This document shows, in pieces, positions 32,881 to 45,156 of a stretch of 64,000 nucleotides of DNA (the stretch's first letter is position 1; the number at the start of each line of letters is the position of its first letter). The translations under genes and the position numbers were made by a program. Location of the stretch: the NCBI RefSeq assembly GCF_900115845.1, contig NZ_FOXX01000007.1, positions 1 through 64,000 of the forward strand, written 5' to 3'. The notes beneath the pieces are model-generated. The model did not search any database, was not told where the DNA came from, and was given only the letters and a program-made list of their open reading frames with translations. This DNA comes from Priestia endophytica DSM 13796. Lineage in GTDB: Bacteria > Bacillota > Bacilli > Bacillales > Bacillaceae_H.

Positions 32881-33726
32881 GTGAGCGCGGAGCGTGGCGC
32901 ATGGGTTAGTATTTATACTTATCTTATCCTTTCAACGCTTAAACTGTTTATTGGGAACATAGCGAACTCAGAAGCTTTAAGTGCAGATGGATTAAATAAC
33001 TTTACGGATATTATCGCCTCAGTAGCTGTTTTAATCGGTTTGAAAATTTCAAAGAAACCTCGAGATAAAAACCATCCGTACGGACATTCAAGAGCTGAAA
33101 ATATTTCTTCTTTACTTGCCTCGTTTATTATGATGGTTATTGGATTCCAAGTTTTATATGAAGCGGTTCAGTCTCTTTGGCATCAAGAAGCAACAACTCC
33201 AAGTCTTTTAGCCGCTTTAGTGGGCGCAGGAGCAGCCGTTGTAATGTTCTGTGTTTTTCTTTACAACAAGCGCCTTGCTGATAAATTGCAAAGTGGAGCA
33301 TTAAAAGCTGTTGCAAAAGACAATCTTTCAGATGCTCTTGTAAGCGTTGGGGCTGTTGTAGGAATCATTGGAGCATATTTTGGTCTTTCATGGTTAGATC
33401 CACTTGCAGCTCTAGTTGTTGGGCTTATTATTTGTAAAACGGCTTTTGAGATTTTTAAAGAAACGTCGCTTTTATTAACAGATGGATTTGATGAAGACAA
33501 AATGGGTGAATATAAAGAAGCTGTCAAGGCTATTACAGGAGTAAATGATGTTAAAGATTTAAGAGCGCGCATGCATGGTAATGATGTTGTGCTTGATGTT
33601 ACAGTGACCGTTAATCCGGAGCTTAGTGTTGTACGCAGTCATGAGATTGCAGATGAGATTGAAGAAGAGCTCGAAACTAAACATCAAATTTCGATGATTC
33701 ACGTTCATATCGAACCAGATCATTAA
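32881..33726 (+). CDS. Cation diffusion facilitator (MneS/YeaB-like)
   Basis: 281 residues, a proton-driven divalent-metal exporter of the CDF family. Six membrane helices in the first 200 residues; the metal site aspartates lie in SADGLNNFTDI (near residue 34) and DNLSDALVS (near 145), and a cytosolic C-terminal domain ends with HVHIEPDH. The lack of a histidine-rich loop fits the Mn-type CDFs (B. subtilis MneS/MneP) better than CzcD. GTG 32881 lies 10 bases after GAAGGAG; GTG 32872 is too close to it. Confidence 0.85.
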   Translation: MSAERGAWVSIYTYLILSTLKLFIGNIANSEALSADGLNNFTDIIASVAVLIGLKISKKPRDKNHPYGHSRAENISSLLASFIMMVIGFQVLYEAVQSLWHQEATTPSLLAALVGAGAAVVMFCVFLYNKRLADKLQSGALKAVAKDNLSDALVSVGAVVGIIGAYFGLSWLDPLAALVVGLIICKTAFEIFKETSLLLTDGFDEDKMGEYKEAVKAITGVNDVKDLRARMHGNDVVLDVTVTVNPELSVVRSHEIADEIEEELETKHQISMIHVHIEPDH

Positions 33727-33730
33727 GGAA

Positions 33731-33760
33731 AAGGAAGGAGAAATTTCTCCTTCCTTTTTT
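33731..33760 (+). terminator. Terminator after the cation exporter
   Basis: A 13-bp perfect stem AAGGAAGGAGAAA and its complement, with T-run. Confidence 0.92.
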
Positions 33761-33828
33761 AGCTTAAAAATAGGATTCTATTGGCTTTTCTAGAATAAAG
33801 TACAAAGCATAAAAAAGGAGGATAAAAT

Positions 33829-34233
33829 ATGGCAGAACATGAGTTAAAGGAAATAATTCGTGAATGTGATACAGCTATTCAAAATGAGGATTTTGATATG
33901 TTAATGAACTATTATACAGATGACGCAGTCCTAGTGGTAAAACAAGGAATGATTGCAAAAGGAAAAGAGGAAATCAAAAAAGCTTTTATTGCAATTGCGA
34001 AATATTTTAATAATAGCATTGTACCAACTCAAGGAGAGATGGTGATCTTAGAAGCAGGAGATACAGCTCTTGTTCTTTCACAAACGTTTCTTGATGCCAA
34101 TAAAGAAGATTCCAAATATCCAATGGAGAGAAGAGCAACATATGTATTTCGAAAAAGTACAGAAGGAAGATGGCTTTGTGCCATTGATAACTCATATGGT
34201 ACAGATTTGATTCCAAACGAAGAGCAGCAATAG
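33829..34233 (+). CDS. NTF2-like (SnoaL/DUF4440-type) protein
   Basis: 134 residues matching the small NTF2-like fold: an N-terminal helix with [21 protein letters not shown] followed by YTDDAVLV, and a late [21 protein letters not shown] strand pair (shown in part: [19 protein letters not shown]). Members bind small molecules or are isomerase-like; no function can be assigned. AAAAAGGAGG lies before the ATG. It has its own short unit between the exporter and the reductase. Confidence 0.78.
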   Translation: MAEHELKEIIRECDTAIQNEDFDMLMNYYTDDAVLVVKQGMIAKGKEEIKKAFIAIAKYFNNSIVPTQGEMVILEAGDTALVLSQTFLDANKEDSKYPMERRATYVFRKSTEGRWLCAIDNSYGTDLIPNEEQQ

Positions 34234-34353
34234 AACATTCCTGTTTTCTTCCTTTTTTGTATAGGAACGACTAAGATAGGCAAAATATTTTATGTTAAAA
34301 GTGAACTATGAGAAAATGGACATGTTAATAAAAAAGAAAAAGGAGGAATTAAG

Positions 34354-35184
34354 GTGACAAACTCTTTACAATCTACAACAACTTTACATAATGGAATTGA
34401 AATGCCTTGGTTTGGGCTAGGTGTATTCAAAGTTGAGGATGGATCAGAAGTGATTAAATCTGTGAAATCAGCAATCAAAGCAGGTTACATTAGCATTGAT
34501 ACTGCTGCTGTATATGGAAATGAAGAAGGTGTTGGAAAAGGTATCGCTGACTCTGGAGTTGACCGTGAACGCCTCTTTGTAACCTCTAAAGTTTGGAACA
34601 GTGATCAAGGGTATGAAACAACGTTAAAAGCATTTGATACAACGCTTGAAAAGCTTGGTCTTGAATACCTTGATTTATATTTGATTCACTGGCCTGTTGA
34701 AGGAAAATATAAAGAAACGTGGAAAGCACTTGAGAAATTATATAAAGATGGACGCATTCGTGCTATTGGAGTTAGTAACTTCCAAATTCATCATTTAGAA
34801 GATTTACTAACAGATGCTGAAATTGTACCAATGGTAAACCAGGTAGAGTATCATCCGCACCTTACTCAAAAAGAACTTCATGCTTTTTGTAAAGATAAAG
34901 GTATTCAGCTTGAAGCATGGTCTCCGCTTAAGCAAGGAGAGCTTTTGCAAGATGAAACAATTACTCGTATTGCTGACAAGTATAACAAATCAGCAGCACA
35001 AGTCATTTTACGTTGGGATTTACAAAATGAAGTTGTGACAATTCCAAAATCAACAAAGGAACATCGCATCATTCAAAATGCCGATATTTTTGATTTCCAA
35101 TTAACATCAGAAGAAATGAATGAAATTAATGCTCTAAACAAAAATGAGCGTGTTGGGCCTGATCCAGATAATTTCGATTTCTAA
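34354..35184 (+). CDS. yvgN: Aldo/keto reductase (YvgN-like glyoxal reductase)
   Basis: 276 residues of the AKR5 group, NADPH-dependent reduction of glyoxal, methylglyoxal and other aldehydes. The catalytic set is visible: aspartate in SIDTAAVYGNE with its tyrosine (near residues 49-54), lysine in FVTSKVW (near 79) and histidine in LIHWP (near 112); IPKSTKEHRI near 232 binds the NADP phosphate. GTG start 34354 behind AAAGGAGG. Monocistronic. Confidence 0.88.
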   Translation: MTNSLQSTTTLHNGIEMPWFGLGVFKVEDGSEVIKSVKSAIKAGYISIDTAAVYGNEEGVGKGIADSGVDRERLFVTSKVWNSDQGYETTLKAFDTTLEKLGLEYLDLYLIHWPVEGKYKETWKALEKLYKDGRIRAIGVSNFQIHHLEDLLTDAEIVPMVNQVEYHPHLTQKELHAFCKDKGIQLEAWSPLKQGELLQDETITRIADKYNKSAAQVILRWDLQNEVVTIPKSTKEHRIIQNADIFDFQLTSEEMNEINALNKNERVGPDPDNFDF

Positions 35185-35186
35185 TA

Positions 35187-35220
35187 AAAAAAGTTCCCTT
35201 CTAAAGAAGGGAACTTTTTT
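35187..35220 (+). terminator. Terminator after the aldo/keto reductase
   Basis: A 15-bp perfect stem AAAAAAGTTCCCTTC/GAAGGGAACTTTTTT with loop TAAA. Confidence 0.93.
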
Positions 35221-35438
35221 TATGGGGTTTTTATATTTCCATAACAGTAAATTTATTGAAAATAAAAACCACTTCTTCATCTACATGAAATAGGTCTAAA
35301 AAAATAAAAAAAGGAAATAAAATGTTATTTATCTAGGTTTTACGGCATGTTTTAGAAATAACTACCTCACCTTTTTAATTGGAAAATATGTTAGTATTGT
35401 AAGCAGAAGAAAAAGGATAAAAAAGAGGTGGAGGGAAC

Positions 35439-35837
35439 GTGAAAGTTTTAAATGCCGCAACACCGGAGATGGAAGCATACATAGAAGAAATGAGCGAGCA
35501 CTTAGTCTATAATGTTTTACCCTGCTACTTTTCTCAGGAAGAAATCCAAACATACAAAAATGTTCAGTTTCTTTCAATAAGCTATGCAAAGCAAAAAGCA
35601 TATAATAGCTTTTTGCATGAAGCTTTAAAGGTTATTAGCAGCATGCAAACGATTACTAATCTTATTGAAACTGTCCAAACGAGAGAAATTACAAACCAGG
35701 ATCGAAAGCTTTTTCATCACAATATTTCTATTTTAGAGAAATATGGGTTTTTATTTCCGTTTGAAATGGATTATTTCTCGAAAGAACGTTATCAGATTAC
35801 CCACGGGCATTATGAATATCGCTTCATTGTGAACTGA
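35439..35837 (+). CDS. yhcU: YhcU-like protein (DUF5365)
   Basis: 132 residues, soluble, function unknown. The start KVLNAATPEMEAYIEEM and the PCYFSQEEIQTYK block resemble B. subtilis YhcU, and the position ahead of yhcX and the glp genes agrees with B. subtilis gene order. GTG start behind AGAGGTGGAGG. Its own terminator follows directly. Confidence 0.75.
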   Translation: MKVLNAATPEMEAYIEEMSEHLVYNVLPCYFSQEEIQTYKNVQFLSISYAKQKAYNSFLHEALKVISSMQTITNLIETVQTREITNQDRKLFHHNISILEKYGFLFPFEMDYFSKERYQITHGHYEYRFIVN

Positions 35838-35839
35838 AT

Positions 35840-35866
35840 GGCAGCGGGTTTTCCCGCTGTCTTTTT
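35840..35866 (+). terminator. Terminator after yhcU
   Basis: A 9-bp stem GGCAGCGGG/CCCGCTGTC with loop TTTT and a T-run. Confidence 0.88.
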
Positions 35867-35993
35867 CTAGTTCCCCCCTTTCGCTTTTCCGACTATAATG
35901 AAAGTACAGATTTGTAGTGATTCAGCTTAGAAAGTTTTACTTTTACAAAAAAGGGAACAATATAAAGAATGTTGAAAAAGGAGCTACAGATGC

Positions 35994-37529
35994 ATGTCAG
36001 AAATTGATTTATCCAAATTTGAGAAGAAAGTTATTATGCGTAATATTGAACATAAAGACATTGACAAAATTATTGAGCTTCAAGAACTTTGCTTTCCTGG
36101 AATGGACCCGTGGAAAAAAGATCAGCTTCAAAGTCATCTGGATATTTTCCCAGAAGGACAGATTTGTGTCGAGTTTGATGGAGAAATTATTGGGTCTTGT
36201 TCAAGCTTAATTATAAACTTTGATGAGTATGATGATAAACACACGTGGGATGATATAACAGACGAAGGTTATATTACAAATCACAATAGTGATGGGTATA
36301 ACTTGTATGGAATTGAAGTTATGGTTCACCCTCAATTTCGAGGAATGAAAATTGGGCGACGTCTTTATGAAGCGCGTAGAGATTTAGCGCGAGCTCACAA
36401 TTTAAAAAGCATTATTATTGGAGGAAGAATTCCTAATTATCATAAATATGCAGATGAATTTACTCCACGTGAATATGTAGAAGAAGTGAAAGAACATAAA
36501 ATTTATGATCCTGTTCTTTCATTCCAGCTTATGAATGGATTTACCGTTATGCGAATTAATCCAAACTATTTGCCTGATGATGAAGCTTCAAATCAGTATG
36601 CAACGCTTATGGAATGGAACAATATTGATTATGTAGCAAAATCAAAGCGTCACTACAAAACATCTTTTCCAGTAAGGATTTGTGTAGTACAGTATGCAAT
36701 GAAACAAATTAACTCATTTGAAGATTTTGCACAGCAAGCTGAGTATTATATTGATGTTGCATATGATGCCGGAGCTGATTTCTGCGTATTTCCTGAAATC
36801 TTTACAACACAGCTTATGTCATTTTTAAATGAGCATATTCCTAGAAAAGCAGTTCAGCGTGTAACAGAGTATACTGAAGAATATATTGAGCTTTTTACAG
36901 ATCTTGCTGTAAAGTACAATGTTAACATCATTGGTGGATCACATTTTGTAGAAGAAGATGAGCACATTTATAATATTGCGTATCTTTTCAGAAGAGATGG
37001 AACAATTGAAAAGCAATATAAGCTTCACATTACACCAAATGAGCGGAAATGGTGGGGAATTTCAGCTGGAGAAGAAGTGGAAGTATTTGATACAGACTGT
37101 GGGCCAATTGCTATTCAAATCTGCTATGATATTGAATTTCCTGAGCTTGCACGTATTGCGACAGAAAAAGGAGCCAAAATTATCTTTACTCCGTTCTGTA
37201 CAGAGGATCGCCAAGGCTATTTACGTGTGCGCTATTGTGCTCAATCAAGAGCAGTGGAAAACCAGATTTATACTGTTATTGCAGGAACAGTTGGAAACTT
37301 ACCACAAGTGGAGAATATGGACATTCAATATGCTCAGTCCGCTATTTTTGCTCCTTCTGATTTTGAATTTGCACGCGATGGCATTGTAGGTGAATGCAAT
37401 CCTAATATTGAAATGGTCGTTATTGGAGATGTTGATTTAGAAATTCTACGTCGCCAACGTCAGTCAGGAACAGTTCGACAGTTAAAAGATCGTCGTCGTG
37501 ATATTTACACTGTTCACTATAAGAAGTAA
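35994..37529 (+). CDS. yhcX: YhcX-type GNAT acetyltransferase-carbon-nitrogen hydrolase fusion
   Basis: 511 residues. Residues 10-200 are a GNAT acetyltransferase domain with the acetyl-CoA loop HPQFRGMKIGRRLY. Residues 225-500 are a nitrilase-superfamily domain with the catalytic Glu (FPEIFT), Lys (YKLHITPNE) and Cys (ICYDIEFPE). The two-domain layout equals B. subtilis YhcX, which has been linked to indole-3-acetate formation; the reaction here is not certain. AAAAGGAG lies 11 bases before the ATG. Confidence 0.9.
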   Translation: MSEIDLSKFEKKVIMRNIEHKDIDKIIELQELCFPGMDPWKKDQLQSHLDIFPEGQICVEFDGEIIGSCSSLIINFDEYDDKHTWDDITDEGYITNHNSDGYNLYGIEVMVHPQFRGMKIGRRLYEARRDLARAHNLKSIIIGGRIPNYHKYADEFTPREYVEEVKEHKIYDPVLSFQLMNGFTVMRINPNYLPDDEASNQYATLMEWNNIDYVAKSKRHYKTSFPVRICVVQYAMKQINSFEDFAQQAEYYIDVAYDAGADFCVFPEIFTTQLMSFLNEHIPRKAVQRVTEYTEEYIELFTDLAVKYNVNIIGGSHFVEEDEHIYNIAYLFRRDGTIEKQYKLHITPNERKWWGISAGEEVEVFDTDCGPIAIQICYDIEFPELARIATEKGAKIIFTPFCTEDRQGYLRVRYCAQSRAVENQIYTVIAGTVGNLPQVENMDIQYAQSAIFAPSDFEFARDGIVGECNPNIEMVVIGDVDLEILRRQRQSGTVRQLKDRRRDIYTVHYKK

Positions 37530-37539
37530 TGTTAAAAGG

Positions 37540-37576
37540 GCATCCTTATTTCCTTTTTCCCTAAGGATGCTTTTTT
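37540..37576 (+). terminator. Terminator after yhcX
   Basis: A 9-bp stem GCATCCTTA/TAAGGATGC with a 13-base loop and six Ts. Confidence 0.88.
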
Positions 37577-37608
37577 AATATGAAATAAATTATAATGGAG
37601 GAAAAATT

Positions 37609-38160
37609 GTGAGCTTTGAAGATCAACAAATTATCCCAGCTATTCGTGATATGAAGCAGCTTGAACGTTTTTTACGTTCTCCATATCAATATGGAGTTTT
37701 ATTAGAATGTTATTTAGGTCATTTAAAGGGAATAGCGCGTGCGGCTCAAGAGCACGATAAAAAGCTAATTTTCCATGTTGATTTAATTAGTGGTCTAAAA
37801 CACGATGAACATGCTGTGGATTTTTTATGTCAGGAAATTAAGCCTGCTGGTATTATTTCAACGCGTTTAAATGTAATTCTAAAAGCCAAACAAAAAGGGG
37901 TATATGCCATTCAACGCGTTTTTCTTTTAGACAGTCAAGCACTTGAAAAAAGCTTCGCTGTTATTAATAAAGGAAAACCAGACTACATAGAGCTCCTTCC
38001 TGGAGTTGTTCCTCATCTTATTGAGGAAATAAAGGAAAAAACGAATACCCCTGTTCTTGCAGGAGGACTTATTCGAGCGGAGCACGAAATTGAAAAAGCA
38101 TTGGAATCAGGAGCCGCAGCTGTTACAACGTCTAATGAAGAGCTTTGGAAAAAAAAGTAG
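37609..38160 (+). CDS. glpP: Glycerol regulon antiterminator GlpP
   Basis: 183 residues. An RNA-binding antiterminator that, with glycerol-3-phosphate, lets transcription pass the leader terminators of glpFK and glpD. The TIM-barrel-like family pattern shows as [14 protein letters not shown] at the start, [18 protein letters not shown] near residue 63, [11 protein letters not shown], and the late [16 protein letters not shown] phosphate-binding region. GTG start. Its targets are both recognisable in this window. Confidence 0.93.
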   Translation: MSFEDQQIIPAIRDMKQLERFLRSPYQYGVLLECYLGHLKGIARAAQEHDKKLIFHVDLISGLKHDEHAVDFLCQEIKPAGIISTRLNVILKAKQKGVYAIQRVFLLDSQALEKSFAVINKGKPDYIELLPGVVPHLIEEIKEKTNTPVLAGGLIRAEHEIEKALESGAAAVTTSNEELWKKK

Positions 38161-38170
38161 TGAAAAGGGT

Positions 38171-38199
38171 TTGACAACGCTTTCAATTTCTAGTACTCT
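38171..38199 (+). promoter_or_regulatory. glpF promoter with overlapping cre site
   Basis: TTGACA, a 17-base spacer and TACTCT. The 14-mer TGACAACGCTTTCA at 38172-38185 fits the CcpA cre consensus TGWNANCGNTNWCA at every fixed position and covers the -35, so glucose repression of glycerol uptake is expected, as known for B. subtilis glpFK. Confidence 0.8.
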
Positions 38200-38232
38200 A
38201 GTATCAAAGTTAATACACGTGACGGAGACAAG

Positions 38233-38280
38233 AACCACAGTACATCCCTAATCAACCTTAGGGGTATACTGTGGTTTTTT
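38233..38280 (+). terminator. GlpP-controlled leader terminator of glpF
   Basis: A 10-bp outer stem AACCACAGTA/TACTGTGGTT with an inner CCCTAA/TTAGGG stem is followed by six Ts, 60 bases before glpF. Matches in place and outer-stem sequence with the glpD leader (ACCACA/TGTGGT), as expected for a shared GlpP target. Confidence 0.85.
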
Positions 38281-38343
38281 GCAGTTTGTCACATTGCCAT
38301 TAATAGATTTTTAGAAAAATATGAGCAAAGGGGATGGATTCCC

Positions 38344-40692
<2,349 letters not shown>

Positions 40693-40786
40693 AGAAAGAA
40701 TCTTCTGAAGTGTGAAACAGAAAGATTCACAAAAGGATAAAAGTGTGATATATTAAAAATAAGTTAATAAATGGTTGGAGAATAGG

Positions 40787-40845
40787 AGAGACCACAGGAC
40801 CTTATGGGTATATAAATATCATAAGGGGCTTGTGGTCTCTTTTTA
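40787..40845 (+). terminator. GlpP-controlled leader terminator of glpD
   Basis: An outer stem AGAGACCACA/TGTGGTCTCT and inner stem CCTTATG/CATAAGG are followed by Ts, 27 bases ahead of glpD. It is the glpD counterpart of the glpF leader. Confidence 0.85.
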
Positions 40846-40871
40846 TTTACTCTCAAAAGGAGGAATTATTC

Positions 40872-42542
40872 ATGAGTTTTTCAGGGGAAAATCGTGCTGC
40901 AACATTAAGCGAGATGGAAAAGCAGCAGTTTGATGTATTAGTTATCGGTGGTGGTATTACAGGAAGTGGAATTGCTTTAGACGGGGCAACGCGCGGATTG
41001 AAGATGGGACTTGTAGAAATGCAGGATTTCGCAGGAGGAACGTCAAGTCGTTCTACAAAGCTCGTGCACGGTGGACTGCGTTATTTAAAACAGTTTGAAG
41101 TGAAAATGGTAGCGGAAGTTGGAAAAGAAAGAGCTATCGTATACGAAAATGCACCGCATGTTACAACACCTGAGTGGATGATGCTTCCTTTCCATAAAGG
41201 AGGAACGTTTGGAAGTTTCACAACATCGATCGGTCTTCGCATGTATGACTTTCTTGCAGGTGTTAAACGAAGCGAGCGACGTCAAATGTTTTCACGAAAA
41301 GAAACATTAAGACGTGAGCCACTCGTAAAAGCTGAGAACCTACGAGGTGGCGGCTACTATGTTGAATATAAAACAGATGACGCTCGCCTGACTATCGAAG
41401 TAGCGAAGAAAGCAGTTGAAAAAGGAGCTACTCTTGTAAATTATGCAAAAGTAGAAAGCTTTCTTTACGAAGATAACAAAGTTGTGGGAGCGGTTGTTGT
41501 AGATCAGACAACTAAAAAAGCGTACCAAATTTATGCTAAAAAGATTATTAATGCTGCAGGACCTTGGGTTGATACACTTCGTGAAGAGGATCGCTCAAAA
41601 GAAGGGAAAACGCTTGTTCATACAAAGGGAATTCACTTAGTTATTGATGCGGAACGTTTCCCATTACAGCAAGCTATTTATTTTGATACACCTGACGGCC
41701 GCATGGTATTTGCGATTCCTCGTGATGGAAAAACTTATGTTGGCACAACTGATACAGTTTATGATGGAGATCTTGTTCATCCGAGAATGACAAAAGCAGA
41801 TCGTGAATATGTCATTAAATCAATTAACTACATGTTTCCGGCTGTAAACATTACCGAGAAAGATGTAGAGTCAAGCTGGACGGGACTTCGCCCGCTTATT
41901 AATGAACAAGGAAAAGGGGCTTCTGAAATTTCGCGTAAAGATGAAATTTGGGAATCGAAATCAGGCTTAATTACAATTGCAGGTGGAAAGCTAACAGGCT
42001 ATCGTAAAATGGCTGAAATGGTTTTAGATTCTGTAACGAAAAAAATCGAAGAGGAATATAATGTTTCGTTTCTTCCTTGTCAAACTAAGCATCTTTCACT
42101 TTCAGGGGGAGAGTTTGGAGGATCTCAGAAATTTGAAAGTTTTGTAAAACAAAAAGTTCAAGAAGGAACAAAGATTGGTCTTGATCGCAAACAAGCTGAA
42201 AAATTAGCAAAACGCTATGGTTCAAATATCGATAAAGTATATGAGTATGTGAAAAATGGTGAACAGACAAACGTTCCTCGGGTTGTTTATGCTCAAGTTA
42301 TGTACGGACTAGAACATGAGATGGTCGTAAAACCTGTTGATTTTTTCATTCGCCGTACTGGAGCGCTTTTCTTTAATATTTCATGGGTGCATGAATGGAA
42401 AGTTGAAGTCATTAATCTTATGGCTTCAAAACTAGGCTGGACGCGTGAACAAAAAGAATTATATAGACAAGAGCTTGAAAAACATCTTCATGATGCAGTT
42501 GTTCCTGTTGATGAAGAAGATGACACAGCTCTTGCACAGTAA
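40872..42542 (+). CDS. glpD: Aerobic glycerol-3-phosphate dehydrogenase GlpD
   Basis: An FAD enzyme that oxidises glycerol-3-phosphate to dihydroxyacetone phosphate, passing electrons to quinone at the membrane. 556 residues. The FAD motif VIGGGITGSGIALDG is near residue 22, GTSSRSTKLVHGGLRYL near 57, and the C-terminal helical domain is complete. ATG 40872 follows AAAGGAGG; upstream in-frame ATG 40830 lies inside the leader terminator and is wrong. Confidence 0.94.
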   Translation: MSFSGENRAATLSEMEKQQFDVLVIGGGITGSGIALDGATRGLKMGLVEMQDFAGGTSSRSTKLVHGGLRYLKQFEVKMVAEVGKERAIVYENAPHVTTPEWMMLPFHKGGTFGSFTTSIGLRMYDFLAGVKRSERRQMFSRKETLRREPLVKAENLRGGGYYVEYKTDDARLTIEVAKKAVEKGATLVNYAKVESFLYEDNKVVGAVVVDQTTKKAYQIYAKKIINAAGPWVDTLREEDRSKEGKTLVHTKGIHLVIDAERFPLQQAIYFDTPDGRMVFAIPRDGKTYVGTTDTVYDGDLVHPRMTKADREYVIKSINYMFPAVNITEKDVESSWTGLRPLINEQGKGASEISRKDEIWESKSGLITIAGGKLTGYRKMAEMVLDSVTKKIEEEYNVSFLPCQTKHLSLSGGEFGGSQKFESFVKQKVQEGTKIGLDRKQAEKLAKRYGSNIDKVYEYVKNGEQTNVPRVVYAQVMYGLEHEMVVKPVDFFIRRTGALFFNISWVHEWKVEVINLMASKLGWTREQKELYRQELEKHLHDAVVPVDEEDDTALAQ

Positions 42543-42548
42543 GCAGAA

Positions 42549-42588
42549 AATCCCATCTTAAAAAGTGAAACGAGATGGGATTTTTTTT
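42549..42588 (+). terminator. Terminator after glpD
   Basis: Stem AATCCCATCT/AGATGGGATT and a long T-run. Confidence 0.9.
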
Positions 42589-42674
42589 CGTTAAGTTATA
42601 AAGAAACATGGTAATATAAATGGAAGAGAATTTTATAAAATGAGATTTAAGATTCATCATTAAGGAGGAGAAAG

Positions 42675-44438
42675 ATGAGCTGGCATCAGCATTTTTTGCG
42701 TTGGGATAGTGAAATTGAATTAGAAAATGAAATGAGAAAAAGTTTAGATAGTATTAAGCATGATGAGAGATTGCTTGAAGAGCATTTTTATAAAAATCTA
42801 GAATTTGGTACAGGTGGAATGAGAGGCGAAATTGGAGTCGGAACAAATCGTATGAATCTTTATACAGTAAGGAAGGCATCAGCTGGATTTGCTCAGTATA
42901 TTGAAAACGCGGGAGAAGAAGCGAAAAACCGCGGAGTTGTGATTGCGTATGATTCTCGCCATAAGTCCCCACAATTTGCTCTTGAAGCTGCTAAAACTCT
43001 TTCTTCATATGGAATTAAAACCTATCTTTTTACAGAACTTAAGCCAACGCCACAGCTTTCGTTTGCCGTTCGAGAGTTGCATGCTTTTGGTGGTATTGTT
43101 ATAACAGCAAGTCATAATCCACCTGAATATAACGGTTACAAAGTATACGGAATGGATGGAGGGCAGCTTCCGCCTAAAAGTGCTGATGAGTTAATCTCTT
43201 ATGTAAACGGTATCGAAAATGAGCTGAAGATTAAAGTGAAAGAAAAAGAGAAACTAAAAAAAGAAGGTTTGCTTGTTATGCTTGACGATACACTTGATGA
43301 AGCATACAACAAGAAACTTCAAGAAGTTAGCGTCTCAAAAGAACTTTCACAGGAAGCTAAAGACAACGTAAGAGTAGTTTTTACACCTTTGCATGGAACA
43401 GCTTATAAATCAGCAACAAAAGCGTTTGAAACGCTCGGTTATAAACATGTTCATGTTGTAGCAAAGCAAGCAATGCCAGACCCTAATTTTACAACCGTGC
43501 TTTCTCCAAATCCTGAAGAAGCTGAGGCTTTTTCATATGCGATTAAAGACGGGAAAGATGTAAAAGCAGACGTTCTTCTTGCAACAGATCCTGATGCAGA
43601 CCGAGTTGGACTTGCTGTTCGAAAAGACGACGGAGAATATACGCTTCTAACAGGAAACCAAACAGGAGCACTTTTACTAAAATATCTTTTATCACAGCTT
43701 GAAAAGAGTGGAAATCTTCCTAAAAATGGAGCTGTTCTAAAAACAATTGTAACTTCTGAGCTTGGGCGCAAGATTGCAGAGGATTATAAGCTTACAGCAA
43801 TTGATACCCTTACTGGATTTAAATTTATCGGTGAGAAAATTAAACAGTTTGAACAAACAAACGACCACACATTTTTATTCGGTTATGAAGAGAGCTACGG
43901 CTATTTAGTTAGAGACTTTTGCCGAGATAAAGATGCAATTCAAGCACTGATCTTAGCTGTAGAAGCGTGTGCATTTTATAAACAACAAGGCAAAACGCTT
44001 TGTCACGTTATGCAAGATATCTATGAAGAATACGGCTATTATAAAGAAAATTTAAAATCACTTACGTTAAAAGGAAAAGAAGGATCTGCTCAGATTGAGC
44101 ACCTTTTAACATCTTTCCGTGCTGCCCCTCCAGGAGAAGTAGCTGGTCTTCGAGTTAAAACAATCGAAGATTATCAAGTACAAAAAAGAGCGCACCTAGA
44201 AAATGGAGAAACAGAAACAATGTCTCTTCCTTCCTCAAATGTTTTAAAGTATTTCTTAGAAGATGGCTCATGGTTTTGTCTTCGCCCTTCTGGTACAGAG
44301 CCAAAAGTGAAGTTTTACTTTGGAGTTGTTTCCGACACTAATGAGGAAAGCGTGTTAAAGCTAGAACAGCTTAACAATAGTATTATGGACAAAGTAGCAG
44401 CTATTTTAGAAAGTAATGAAGAAGGAATCCAAAAATAA
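42675..44438 (+). CDS. pgcA: Phosphoglucomutase PgcA (YhxB-like)
   Basis: A cytosolic alpha-phosphohexomutase that interconverts glucose-6- and glucose-1-phosphate for UDP-glucose, teichoic acid and glycolipid synthesis. 587 residues with four domains: the phosphoserine loop TASHNP has Ser146, the metal loop DPDADR lies near 312, the sugar loop GYEESYGYL near 404 and the phosphate loop RPSGTEPK near 538. AAGGAGG before the ATG. It follows glpD as yhxB does in B. subtilis. Confidence 0.93.
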   Translation: MSWHQHFLRWDSEIELENEMRKSLDSIKHDERLLEEHFYKNLEFGTGGMRGEIGVGTNRMNLYTVRKASAGFAQYIENAGEEAKNRGVVIAYDSRHKSPQFALEAAKTLSSYGIKTYLFTELKPTPQLSFAVRELHAFGGIVITASHNPPEYNGYKVYGMDGGQLPPKSADELISYVNGIENELKIKVKEKEKLKKEGLLVMLDDTLDEAYNKKLQEVSVSKELSQEAKDNVRVVFTPLHGTAYKSATKAFETLGYKHVHVVAKQAMPDPNFTTVLSPNPEEAEAFSYAIKDGKDVKADVLLATDPDADRVGLAVRKDDGEYTLLTGNQTGALLLKYLLSQLEKSGNLPKNGAVLKTIVTSELGRKIAEDYKLTAIDTLTGFKFIGEKIKQFEQTNDHTFLFGYEESYGYLVRDFCRDKDAIQALILAVEACAFYKQQGKTLCHVMQDIYEEYGYYKENLKSLTLKGKEGSAQIEHLLTSFRAAPPGEVAGLRVKTIEDYQVQKRAHLENGETETMSLPSSNVLKYFLEDGSWFCLRPSGTEPKVKFYFGVVSDTNEESVLKLEQLNNSIMDKVAAILESNEEGIQK

Positions 44439-44584
44439 AGAAATGTTTCTCCATTTAAACTGGGGCAACTTTCTTTTAATAATATTAAGATAGCGGAAAA
44501 AGGGAAAAATGTGGTACGTTTAATAAATGAAGACTTTTATAGAAAAAGTCCATTGACAACACCATATTATAGGAGGATTTTATA

Positions 44585-45115
44585 ATGAAGATTGTTGTAA
44601 TTAATGGAACACCGCGTGAAAGTGGAAGAACGCGTATTTTAAGCCGTTTTTTAGCAGAAAAATACAGCTTAGATTTGATTGATTTAAGTGAAACAGTGTT
44701 ACCTGTTTTTAACGGAACAAGTGAGCAACACGAATTAGAAAACGTAGTAAAAGTAAAAGAGCTTGTACATAGTGCAGATGCTATTATTTTAACAACGCCA
44801 GAATATCATGGAAGCATGAGTGGAGCGCTGAAGAATATGCTTGATTTCTTAACGTTTGAACAGTTTAAAGGAAAACCAGTTGGACTTCTTGCAGTAGCAG
44901 GCGGTGGAAAAGGCGGTATTAATGCATTGAATAGCATGCGTGATGTAATGCGTGCTCTTTATGCGAATGCATTACCAAAACAAATTGTATTTGATCCACC
45001 GATGTTTGAAAAAGACAGCGATCTCCTTGTTCCAGAGGCTTCAGAAGCATTAGAAGGATTTATGGAAGAGCTTAAAAAATATACAAAGCTTTATAAAGAG
45101 TTTGCAAAAGCATAA
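44585..45115 (+). CDS. azr: NAD(P)H-dependent FMN reductase / azoreductase (YhdA-like)
   Basis: 176 residues with a flavodoxin-like fold; reduces FMN, quinones or azo bonds with NAD(P)H. The phosphate-binding loop INGTPRESGRTR is at residues 6-17, TPEYHGSMSGALKNMLDFL near 76-94 and the GGGKGG loop near 110. AGGAGG before the ATG. Place after pgcA fits B. subtilis yhdA. Physiological substrate uncertain. Confidence 0.88.
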   Translation: MKIVVINGTPRESGRTRILSRFLAEKYSLDLIDLSETVLPVFNGTSEQHELENVVKVKELVHSADAIILTTPEYHGSMSGALKNMLDFLTFEQFKGKPVGLLAVAGGGKGGINALNSMRDVMRALYANALPKQIVFDPPMFEKDSDLLVPEASEALEGFMEELKKYTKLYKEFAKA

Positions 45116-45117
45116 AA

Positions 45118-45156
45118 AATAAGAGGCAGGATTTCATCCTGCTTCTTATTTTTTTT
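45118..45156 (+). terminator. Terminator after azr
   Basis: A 15-bp stem AATAAGAGGCAGGAT/ATCCTGCTTCTTATT and Ts; it also ends the convergent bioY gene. Confidence 0.9.
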